From contig JACDQO010000163.1 in assembly GCA_015657605.1 (NCBI GenBank), positions 1 through 9,215 of the forward strand: a stretch of 9,215 bases of DNA, written 5' to 3'. The DNA comes from Limnohabitans sp. (GTDB taxonomy: Bacteria; Pseudomonadota; Gammaproteobacteria; Burkholderiales; Burkholderiaceae_C). Positions within the stretch are counted from its first letter, which is position 1. Each line of letters starts with the position of its first letter. Both the position numbers and the translations under genes were made by a program. This document shows positions 1 through 6,135 of this stretch, piece by piece. The notes under the pieces are model-generated. The model ran no database searches. It had not been told where the DNA came from and was given only the letters and a program-made list of their open reading frames with translations.

Positions 1-450
1 AGCGTCGCACCAGCCGGTGCGCATCTTCAAAGTGACGGGCACGCCGTGCGGCAAAGCGGCCTCGACCACGGCTGAAATGATCTCCAGCGCCAGCGCTTCG
101 TCCTGCATCAAGGCCGAGCCGGCCCATTTGTTGCAAACCTTCTTCGCTGGGCAGCCCATGTTGATGTCGATGATTTGCGCGCCACGGTCGATGTTGTAGC
201 GCGCGGCGTCGGCCATCATCTGCGCCTCGGTGCCCGCGATCTGCACCGCGATCGGGCCGGGCTCGCCATCGTGGTTGGCACGGCGCGAGGTTTTGAGCGA
301 AGCCCACAGGTCTGGGCGCGAGGTCACCATTTCGCTCACGGCATAGCCCGCTCCAAACTGCCGGCACAGCTGTCGAAACGGCCGATCCGTCACCCCTGCC
401 ATGGGGGCAACGAACACGTTGTTCGGCAACAGGTAAGGGCCAATCTGCAT
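1..450 (-). CDS. dusB: tRNA-dihydrouridine synthase B, partial (N-terminal 150 residues)
   Basis: Flavin-dependent reductase that converts specific uridines in the tRNA D-loop to dihydrouridine using NADPH. The minus strand opens with ATG at 450 and stays open to the window edge, so the C-terminal part (about half of the usual 320-350 residues) is missing. Visible family hallmarks are the N-terminal FMN-barrel start APMAGVTDRPFR (residues 15-26), VSEM (38-41), VQIAG (69-73) and the active-site segment DINMGCPAKKV (95-105). Cys100 there is the expected general acid. VTLKMRTGW (139-147) is the following barrel strand. The wording is closer to DusB than to DusA or DusC. There is no clear Shine-Dalgarno before the ATG. 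In gammaproteobacteria dusB is usually followed by fis; what follows here lies outside the window. It is transcribed away from the YqaA-like gene and is probably unrelated to the catabolic cluster. Confidence 0.95.
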   Translation of the reverse strand, partial: MQIGPYLLPNNVFVAPMAGVTDRPFRQLCRQFGAGYAVSEMVTSRPDLWASLKTSRRANHDGEPGPIAVQIAGTEAQMMADAARYNIDRGAQIIDINMGCPAKKVCNKWAGSALMQDEALALEIISAVVEAALPHGVPVTLKMRTGWCDA

Positions 451-496
451 GACGGGTGGGCGCTGTGAAATGGGGTTTGCTTAAAAAGAAGGCACG

Positions 497-525
497 ATTG
501 TAGTTGCTTAATATTTCAGCAACTG
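497..525 (-). promoter_or_regulatory. Possible sigma70 promoter for dusB with overlapping dyad
   Basis: Reading the minus strand, CAGTTG (525-520) and TACAAT (502-497) are separated by 17 bases. This gives a weak -35 and a good -10, placing transcription start about 40 bases before the dusB ATG. The same stretch carries a perfect 7-bp inverted repeat, AGTTGCT (502-508) and AGCAACT (518-524), around a 9-base A/T-rich spacer. The dyad fills the space between the promoter elements, so it could be an operator. It could also be chance. Confidence 0.35.
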
Positions 526-625
526 ACGGCCAAATGTGTTAAGCACAGGGCCCAGCAAACGCCCTCTAAACACCGAATTCGATCGGGACAAAGCCAAGCA
601 TCAGGGCCATCGCTACACTCCTTGG

Positions 626-1102
626 ATGGAAATTTGGCTCCACCACATCATGCAATGGCTGGCTTTGCCCGAGCACGGTCTGAGCACCGTGTTTGTGGTG
701 GCTTTTGTGTCGGCCACCTTGCTGCCCATGGGCTCTGAGCCGGCGGTGTTTGGCTTGGTCAAACTCAACTTGGGTCTTTTTTGGCCTGCGATTTTGGTGG
801 CCACGGCGGGCAACACCTTGGGTGGCATGCTCAGCTGGTGGATGGGCTGGGGCACACGGCATGCGGTCAGCCGCTGGCGCGACTCCAGCAGTCACGCCCG
901 GGCGCTGGTTTGGTTGGAAAAATTGGGGCCCAAAGCCTGCTTGCTCAGCTGGTTGCCGGGTGTGGGCGACCCTTTGTGCGCGGTAGCTGGCTGGCTCAAA
1001 TTGCCATTTTGGCCATGCACGCTGTACATGGCCATTGGCAAGTTTTTTCGCTACCTGGTGATGACAGCCCTGCTGCTGTGGGTGTTTCCCGGCCAGCTTT
1101 GA
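626..1102 (+). CDS. YqaA family (DedA/VTT-like) inner-membrane protein
   Basis: Small integral membrane protein of 158 residues, about the length of Escherichia coli YqaA. The family is related to the DedA/SNARE-associated (VTT) superfamily, and its function is not firmly known; DedA relatives are linked to membrane lipid handling. Visible motifs are FVSATLLPMGSEP (27-39) in the first membrane segment, GNTLGG (62-67), SWLPGVGDPLC (108-118) and GKFFRY (138-143) before the last hydrophobic segment. All align with the E. coli protein as remembered. The ATG at 626 starts directly with the family's usual N-terminus. An in-frame GTG at 536 would add 30 polar, poorly conserved residues and is less likely. 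No Shine-Dalgarno precedes the ATG. A TACACT (614-619) ends 6 bases before it, so a leaderless transcript is possible, although no good -35 is seen. The gene diverges from dusB and converges on the Bug receptor gene. Confidence 0.88.
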   Translation: MEIWLHHIMQWLALPEHGLSTVFVVAFVSATLLPMGSEPAVFGLVKLNLGLFWPAILVATAGNTLGGMLSWWMGWGTRHAVSRWRDSSSHARALVWLEKLGPKACLLSWLPGVGDPLCAVAGWLKLPFWPCTLYMAIGKFFRYLVMTALLLWVFPGQL

Positions 1103-1110
1103 CGCTGGCC
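1091..1110. terminator. Hairpin at convergent gene ends, possible bidirectional terminator
   Basis: GGCCAGC (1091-1097) and GCTGGCC (1104-1110) form a perfect 7-bp GC-rich stem with a 6-base loop. It overlaps the stop codon of the YqaA-like gene and lies 27 bp past the end of the last minus-strand receptor gene. The location between converging genes fits a shared terminator. Neither strand has a real T-run after the stem, so this is not a canonical intrinsic terminator. Confidence 0.35.
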
Positions 1111-1136
1111 AAACCCCACAGCGACACGGCGCAGCC

Positions 1137-2135
1137 TCAGTCTTGAACGATCTTGCGCTCTTTGATGATCTGCGCAAAACGGCGCGCATCGGCTTTGGTG
1201 AGGGCACCAAACTCTGCAGGTGACATGGGCGTCGGTTCAGCGCCAATGCCTTTGATGGCCTCCACAGCACTGGGCACCATGAGGGCGCGGTTGATCTCGC
1301 GGTTCAAGCGGTCCACGATGGCCGCTGGCGTGCCCGCAGGCGCCCAGAAACCGTGCGATGTGCCGGCATCGAAATTCTTGAGCCCCAGCTCATTGAGCGT
1401 GGGCGCATCGGGGAACATGGACAAGCGCTGTGGCGAGGTGACGGCCAACAAACGCAGACGGCCAGAGCGCACATGCGAAAAAGCAATGCCCGGGTCCATC
1501 AAATAATCCACGCTGCCACCCAAGAGGTCTTGCAGCGCTGCAGCAGAACCGCGGTAAGGAATGTGCAGCGTAAAAATACCCGCTTGCGATTTGAGCATCT
1601 CACCCGCAATGTGGGGGCTGGTGCCGTTGCCTGGCGAGCCATAGCTCATCTTGCCGGGATTGCGTTTGGCGTAAGCGATGAATTCGGCATAGGTCTTGTA
1701 AGGCGCATCGCTGCGCACGACCAAAAACAACTGCAAACGCGCGCCGGCAGCAACCGGAATCAGGTCCTTGTCGTGGTCAAAAGGCATCTTGGGTGTGACA
1801 TAAGGCACGATGGAGGCGCCGCTGCCCGAGCTGCACAAAATGGTGTAACCGTCAGGCGCGCTCTTGGCGGCCAAATCGGAGCCGATGATGCCGCCAGCGC
1901 CGCCACGGTTGTCCACCACAATTTGTTGGCCCAAGGCTTGAGACACGGTGTTGGACACGGCACGGGCGACCAAATCGGGCGATCCGCCGGCAGGGAAATT
2001 CACGATCATGCGAATGGGTTTGGCGGTGGGCCAAGCAGCGCTTTGGGCCTGTGCGGTGCCAAAGGCGCCCAGTGCCAAACTCGAAACAGCGGCAAGGCCA
2101 AGTTGTCGGCGGCGTGGGTCATGGTGGTGGGTCAT
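1137..2135 (-). CDS. Bug/TctC-family periplasmic solute-binding protein (receptor C)
   Basis: Extracytoplasmic receptor of the tripartite tricarboxylate transporter type (Bug family). These Venus-flytrap proteins bind carboxylates or similar small acids in the periplasm. It has 332 residues with the family N-lobe pattern: KPIRMIVNFPAGGSPD (39-54), the VVDNRGGAGG block (73-82) and the APDGYT block (93-98). I chose the ATG at 2135 over an upstream in-frame ATG at 2177 because GGAGAA (2147-2142) sits six bases before it and a signal peptide starts there. That peptide has RRRQLG at residues 8-13, then a hydrophobic stretch and AQA near residue 30. This resembles a twin-arginine (Tat) signal, unlike the other two receptors here. 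It is the last gene of the minus-strand train, after a 127-bp gap that may hold its own promoter. The ligand is unknown, and no TctA or TctB is in the window. Confidence 0.93.
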   Translation of the reverse strand: MTHHHDPRRRQLGLAAVSSLALGAFGTAQAQSAAWPTAKPIRMIVNFPAGGSPDLVARAVSNTVSQALGQQIVVDNRGGAGGIIGSDLAAKSAPDGYTILCSSGSGASIVPYVTPKMPFDHDKDLIPVAAGARLQLFLVVRSDAPYKTYAEFIAYAKRNPGKMSYGSPGNGTSPHIAGEMLKSQAGIFTLHIPYRGSAAALQDLLGGSVDYLMDPGIAFSHVRSGRLRLLAVTSPQRLSMFPDAPTLNELGLKNFDAGTSHGFWAPAGTPAAIVDRLNREINRALMVPSAVEAIKGIGAEPTPMSPAEFGALTKADARRFAQIIKERKIVQD

Positions 2136-2187
2136 ACGGTGTTCTCCGAATTTTTGAATAGAAAAAGCAGTGCGCAAAACAGCGGGA

Positions 2188-2208
2188 TTGATTATGGGAA
2201 GAAATCAA
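2188..2208 (-). promoter_or_regulatory. Operator-like dyad and possible -10 upstream of receptor C
   Basis: The 127-bp gap between the dehydrogenase and receptor C holds a perfect inverted repeat, TTGATT (2188-2193) and AATCAA (2203-2208), with a 9-base spacer. It contains a symmetric T-N11-A (2192 and 2204), the core pattern of many LysR-type regulator sites. On the minus strand, CATAAT (2196-2191) inside the dyad resembles a -10 box about 55 bases before the receptor ATG, but no convincing -35 lies at the right distance. Function is an inference. Confidence 0.3.
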
Positions 2209-2262
2209 GTGCTGCGCTACCCGGGAAAACCTTGCCCCCCTCAACAGGTGGCCTACTGCGTA

Positions 2263-3276
2263 TCAGGCCACTGCATTGCGCAGAGGCAGTCCCTGGACCC
2301 AGCGGCTCAAATTGTCCAAAAACATCTGCGCTACGCGGTGCTCGTTGCCATCTGAGTGGCCCGCAGCATGGGGCGTAACCATGACCTGGGGCATGGCCCA
2401 CAAAGGAGAGTCTTGCGGCAAGGGTTCGTGCGCAAACACATCCAAAAAAGCACCGCCCAGCTGCCCACTTTGCAAAGCTGCAATCAAAGCAGGCTCGTCC
2501 ACCACCTCACCCCGCGCCACGTTGACCAGATGCGCCCCTGTAGGCAACAAAGCCAAGGCTTGGGCATTGACCAATTGACGGGTTTTGGGGGTCAGGGGGC
2601 AAGTCAAAACCAACCAGTCGGTCTTGGGCAAAACCTGCTGCCAGTCCTCAAACGTGACCATTTCAACGCTGTGGGCGTCTGAGAGGTTTGGGGGGTTGTT
2701 TTGCGCTTGCTGGCGCACGGCCACCACATCCATCCCTAAGGCTTGCAGCAAGCTGCCCAGCTTTTGACCAATGGGCCCCCAGCCGATGATCGTGGCCGTT
2801 TGGCCCGGCAAGTCGCGTGGCATGCGCTCGCCCATCATGGGGATCCACTGGCGGCCCTGCTGCTCGGCCCACAACAGCGGAAAACGCCGGGCCAGCGCCA
2901 ACATGCCCGCCAAAGCCACGGTGGCCACCACCTGCGCATTGGCCCCGGACGATGTGCAGACCTGGACACCCTTGGCCAAGAGGTCGAGGTAAATTTGTCG
3001 GTCAGCGCCCGCTGAATGGATGTGCACCCACTTCAGTGCGGGCGATTGGCGAAGCAAGGTGTAGACCTGTTGCAAAGCCGGGTGGATTTCGTGCTTGGTG
3101 GAGGTGCCCGTGACCTCCCGTGAGATGAAGGCCACATCGGCATCGGTGCGTTGGGCAGCCACGGCATCTTCCAAGGCGATCAGCTCAAAAGAACGCTGGC
3201 CCATCGCCACCGAGACCGCCGGCCCCAAGCGGTCAATCGACTGCCGGGACATGAGGATGCGCAAAGAGGTGTTCAT
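2263..3276 (-). CDS. D-2-hydroxyacid dehydrogenase (NAD(P)-dependent)
   Basis: Cytoplasmic oxidoreductase of the D-isomer-specific 2-hydroxyacid dehydrogenase family, interconverting a 2-oxoacid and a D-2-hydroxyacid (glyoxylate/hydroxypyruvate-reductase-like). It has 337 residues from the ATG at 3276. In-frame upstream codons would add a low-complexity tail, so this start is preferred although its Shine-Dalgarno is weak. The Rossmann loop is GWGPIG (165-170). The catalytic trio is visible: Arg255 in VNVARGEVVDEPAL, Glu284 in DVFAHEPLP, and His303 in TPHAAGHS. After the second Rossmann strand the sequence is VVAVRQQ, with Arg188 where NAD-preferring members usually carry Asp. This suggests NADPH use and a reductive direction, an inference. 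It lies 25 bp after receptor B and so is probably cotranscribed with it. The substrate is not identifiable. Confidence 0.92.
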   Translation of the reverse strand: MNTSLRILMSRQSIDRLGPAVSVAMGQRSFELIALEDAVAAQRTDADVAFISREVTGTSTKHEIHPALQQVYTLLRQSPALKWVHIHSAGADRQIYLDLLAKGVQVCTSSGANAQVVATVALAGMLALARRFPLLWAEQQGRQWIPMMGERMPRDLPGQTATIIGWGPIGQKLGSLLQALGMDVVAVRQQAQNNPPNLSDAHSVEMVTFEDWQQVLPKTDWLVLTCPLTPKTRQLVNAQALALLPTGAHLVNVARGEVVDEPALIAALQSGQLGGAFLDVFAHEPLPQDSPLWAMPQVMVTPHAAGHSDGNEHRVAQMFLDNLSRWVQGLPLRNAVA

Positions 3277-3301
3277 GGCGGGGTCTGGCTGCTGCGCTGG
3301 A

Positions 3302-4276
3302 TCACTCGGCTTTGGCGCCCGAATCGCGCACGATGACGCGCCACTTGTCGTGCTCGCGCTGAACGAACTGACCAAACTGGGCCGGCGTGCCGCCTGCGGG
3401 GTCTGCGCCTTGGGCGATCATTTGCTGCTCAATGGCAGGCACTTGCAAGATCTCGTTGACGGCTTTGTTGACCATGCTGATCACGGCGTCTGGCGTGCCC
3501 TTGGGGGCAAAAAAGCCAAACCATGAACCAGCTTCAAACTGGGGGAAGCCTTTTTCGACCACGGTGGGCACTTCGGGCATGGAGCGCGAGCGCTTGAGTG
3601 AACTGACCGCAATCGGCTTGAGCTTACCCGCCGTGATGTGCGGCATGACCGAAGGGATGGTGGCAAACATGAACTGGATGCGGCCTGCCAAGAGGTCTTT
3701 CAGGGCATCGGCACCTTTGTAGGGGATGTGGGTCGCCTCAAAACCCACCCGCTTGGACAACATGAAACTGGACAAGTGGGACGAGGTGCCGATGCCGGTT
3801 GAACCGTAGTTGAGCTTGCCCGGATTGGCTTTGGCGTAGGCGACCAGCTCTTCCATGGTGTTGGCCGGTACCGAGGGGTGGATGACCAAGACATTGGGGA
3901 CATCCGCGATTTGAACAATCGGCACCAAATCGGTCAAAGGGTTGTAGGGCAGCTTGCCATACAGCGTGGGGTTGACGGCAATCGGACCGACCGAATTGAC
4001 GATCAAGGTGTAACCGTCTGGTGCGGAGCGGACCACCAATTCGGTGCCCAGGTTGCCCCCCGCGCCGGGTTTGTTGTCGATGACAAAGGGCTGCTTGAGT
4101 TTTTCAGACAGCTGCTGCGTGACGGTGCGCGCCAAGATGTCAGTGGTGCCCCCGGCCGTGAAGGCCACCACCACTTTGACGGGTTTTTGCGGATAGGCCT
4201 GAGCTTGCGCCCAAGAAGGCATGGCCATGGCCAAGACTGAAAGGCTGGCGGCAAGCCAAAGAGAAGGTGACGTCAT
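3302..4276 (-). CDS. Bug/TctC-family periplasmic solute-binding protein (receptor B)
   Basis: Second receptor of the tripartite tricarboxylate family, 324 residues from the ATG at 4276. Family blocks are YPQKPVKVVVAFTAGG (28-43) with Asp46 following, then DNKPGAGGNLG (67-77), SAPDGYT (84-90) and, further on, THIPYKG, the motif shared with the other receptors. A hydrophobic leader ends in SWAQAQA before Tyr28, fitting Sec export and signal peptidase I cleavage. The leader starting at this ATG has no Lys or Arg at its N-terminus. An in-frame TTG at 4306 would add HPHRKTR and supply the missing positive charge, so the true start may be upstream; neither start has a strong Shine-Dalgarno. It lies 35 bp after the adducin-like gene. 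It is clearly a different protein from receptors A and C rather than a recent copy, so a different ligand or affinity is likely. Confidence 0.93.
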   Translation of the reverse strand: MTSPSLWLAASLSVLAMAMPSWAQAQAYPQKPVKVVVAFTAGGTTDILARTVTQQLSEKLKQPFVIDNKPGAGGNLGTELVVRSAPDGYTLIVNSVGPIAVNPTLYGKLPYNPLTDLVPIVQIADVPNVLVIHPSVPANTMEELVAYAKANPGKLNYGSTGIGTSSHLSSFMLSKRVGFEATHIPYKGADALKDLLAGRIQFMFATIPSVMPHITAGKLKPIAVSSLKRSRSMPEVPTVVEKGFPQFEAGSWFGFFAPKGTPDAVISMVNKAVNEILQVPAIEQQMIAQGADPAGGTPAQFGQFVQREHDKWRVIVRDSGAKAE

Positions 4277-4311
4277 GCGGGTCTTTCGGTGGGGGTGAAC
4301 AAGCAAGGGGC

Positions 4312-5100
4312 TCAGGTTTTGTAACTCGGGTCTATCCGGTCGAGTTTGCGCAGCAAGGCGGGCCACTCCATGAGGCCATAGGGTCTGCGGGTGCTGGGCT
4401 GGTAGTTGTTCCAGGTCTCTTCCAGCACATCGGGCGCTACTTTGACAAAGGGCGTGTTGCAGGCCATGGCTGCGAGTTGGGCATGGCACGACAGCTCCAG
4501 GCGGTGCATCCAATTGAACGCCTCGCCCACACTGCGGCCCACCGTCAAGACGCCGTGGTTGCGCAAAATAAGGGCTTCACCCTGCCCCAGGTCTTTCACC
4601 AGCGAAGCCTGCTCGGCCAGATCGAGCACCACGCCTTGGTAGTCGTGGTAGCCAATCTTGAGGAAACGCATCGAGGTCTGGGTGATGGGCAAGAGACCGC
4701 ATTCGAGCGAAGACACCGCCATGGAGGCCCAGCTGTGGGTGTGGATGACGCAGTCCACCTCGGGGCGCGCTTCGTGCACCGCGCTGTGGATCACGTAACC
4801 GGCTTTGTTGATGCCGTAATTCAGATCGCCAAAATCGGGCTTGGACAGGATGTTGCCATCGTGGTCGATTTTGATGAGGCTGGACGCGGTGATCTCTTCG
4901 TACATCATGCCGTAGGCATTGATGAGAAAAGCACCGTCTTCGCCCGGCACCCGCGCCGAGATGTGGTTGGCCATCATGTCGGACATGCCGTAGAGGGCCA
5001 CCAAGCGGTAGCAAGCCGCCAAATCCACCCGTGCTTGCCATTCTGCAGGGGTGCAGCGCGCTTGCATCGATTCGATTTTCAAAAATCCGTTTTCAACCAT
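4312..5100 (-). CDS. Class II aldolase/adducin family protein
   Basis: Cytoplasmic protein of 262 residues with the class II aldolase/adducin fold. Fold members include zinc-dependent sugar-phosphate aldolases, epimerases and decarboxylases, as well as the adducin head domain. The metal-site histidines are present: His120 and His122 in VIHTHSWA, and His182 in LRNHGVLTVG. Other family blocks are NHISARVPG (45-53), the YGMMYEEIT turn (63-71) and NKAGYVIHSAVHEARPEVD (98-116). Aligned by eye to fuculose-1-phosphate aldolase, the position of its catalytic Glu73 is Gly101 here, as in adducin-like members. A fuculose-type aldolase mechanism is therefore doubtful, and lyase, decarboxylase or hydratase chemistry remain open. 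AAGGAG (5111-5106) lies five bases before the ATG, a strong start. It sits 16 bp after receptor A and 35 bp before receptor B, sandwiched between two receptor genes, so its substrate may be related to what they import. Confidence 0.92.
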   Translation of the reverse strand: MVENGFLKIESMQARCTPAEWQARVDLAACYRLVALYGMSDMMANHISARVPGEDGAFLINAYGMMYEEITASSLIKIDHDGNILSKPDFGDLNYGINKAGYVIHSAVHEARPEVDCVIHTHSWASMAVSSLECGLLPITQTSMRFLKIGYHDYQGVVLDLAEQASLVKDLGQGEALILRNHGVLTVGRSVGEAFNWMHRLELSCHAQLAAMACNTPFVKVAPDVLEETWNNYQPSTRRPYGLMEWPALLRKLDRIDPSYKT

Positions 5101-5116
5101 GGCAACTCCTTGAGGC

Positions 5117-6088
5117 TCAGTCCAGTTTCACGTCGGCGCTCTTGACCAAATTGACCCAGAACTTGGCATCTTCGGTCAAAAACGCCGCGAATTGATCGGG
5201 CGTGGTGGAGACTGACACATCGGTGCCTTCGCGGGCCAATGCGGCTTTCACAGAAGGCTGGGCCATGGCCGATTGCGCGGCATCAAAGATGCGTTTCATG
5301 ACCGCTGGCGGTGTGCCCACGGGCACAAACAAACCATACCAAAACTCGATCGCGTACTCGGGCAGTTTGGCTTCTTGCATGCCCGGCAAACCGGGAACCA
5401 AAGTCGAGCTGTTGCGTGTGCTGACGGCCAAGCCTTTCAAGCGACCGGCTTGGATCATGGGCAAGACCGAAGGCGGGGTGCCAAAGGTCACTTGGGTGTC
5501 GCCCGCGATCACCGACTGGATGGCGGGCGCACCCCCGCGAAACGGGATGTGCACCATGTCCACACCGGTCAACTGGGTGAACAAAGCAGCCCCCAAATGC
5601 GGTGCAGAGCCGTTGCCCGAGGTGGCGTAGTTGATCCTGCCAGGTGATTGTTTGGCCCGCGCGATCAGGTCTTGCACCGAGTTGATGCCGATGTTGGGGT
5701 TGACCGCAATCACCAAGGGTGAGGTGGTGACTTTGGTGATGGGCACCAAGTCTTTGGGGGTGTAGTTCAGCTTGGGGTTGAGCGCCGGGTTGACCGAGAT
5801 GCTGCTGGGGCTGGCCAACAAAATGCTGTAGCCATCGGGGGCGGCCTTGGCCACGTTTTCGGCCGCAATGCTGGAACCCGCGCCAGCGCGGTTTTCCACA
5901 ATGATGCTCTGGCCAATGGCTTTGCCCATCGCGTCACTGATGGCGCGGGCCACATAGTCGGCCGCACCACCCGGTGCAAAACCGACCACCAGACGAATGG
6001 GTTTGTTGGGATAGGCAGCGCCTTGGGCTTGCGCACCCATGGCGAAGCAAGAAAGGACCAAAGCGGAAATCAGGTTTCTTTTGTTCAT
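5117..6088 (-). CDS. Bug/TctC-family periplasmic solute-binding protein (receptor A)
   Basis: First receptor of the gene train, 323 residues from the ATG at 6088. AAGGAG (6102-6097) stands eight bases before this codon, and the product begins MNKRN, a normal Sec signal n-region, so the in-frame ATG at 6139 is rejected. The leader runs to AQAQ at about residue 22. Family blocks are YPNKPIRLVVGFAPGG (26-41), with Asp44 following, VENRAGAGSS (64-73) and AAPDGYS (82-88). The loop reads GAGSS where the other two receptors here have GAGG followed later by Gly. Together with low overall identity, this suggests a distinct binding pocket. It follows the MDR oxidoreductase by 47 bp and precedes the adducin-like gene by 16 bp, so it is very probably an operon member. 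The ligand is unknown; carboxylates are usual for the family. Confidence 0.93.
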   Translation of the reverse strand: MNKRNLISALVLSCFAMGAQAQGAAYPNKPIRLVVGFAPGGAADYVARAISDAMGKAIGQSIIVENRAGAGSSIAAENVAKAAPDGYSILLASPSSISVNPALNPKLNYTPKDLVPITKVTTSPLVIAVNPNIGINSVQDLIARAKQSPGRINYATSGNGSAPHLGAALFTQLTGVDMVHIPFRGGAPAIQSVIAGDTQVTFGTPPSVLPMIQAGRLKGLAVSTRNSSTLVPGLPGMQEAKLPEYAIEFWYGLFVPVGTPPAVMKRIFDAAQSAMAQPSVKAALAREGTDVSVSTTPDQFAAFLTEDAKFWVNLVKSADVKLD

Positions 6089-6135
6089 GGTGTTGTCTCC
6101 TTCGTTTAAAAAGTCTCGGTCGATGGGGAAGAGGC

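Noticed and set aside
566..1270. 234-codon minus-strand open frame opposite the YqaA-like gene
   Set aside because: The product is rich in Arg, Gln, Pro and His with no motif and overlaps two recognisable genes.
1353..2378. 341-codon plus-strand open frame opposite receptor C and the gap
   Set aside because: The product is compositionally odd and motif-free, while the opposite strand encodes a clear receptor with signal peptide and ribosome site.
4267..5145. 292-codon plus-strand open frame opposite the adducin-like gene
   Set aside because: Antisense shadow; the minus-strand protein has conserved metal-site motifs and a strong ribosome site.
5117..6088. Lipobox-like VLSC (Cys14) in the leader of receptor A
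   Set aside because: The hydrophobic stretch before Cys14 is short and position -2 is Leu, while a normal AQA cleavage site follows, so an ordinary secreted protein is more likely.
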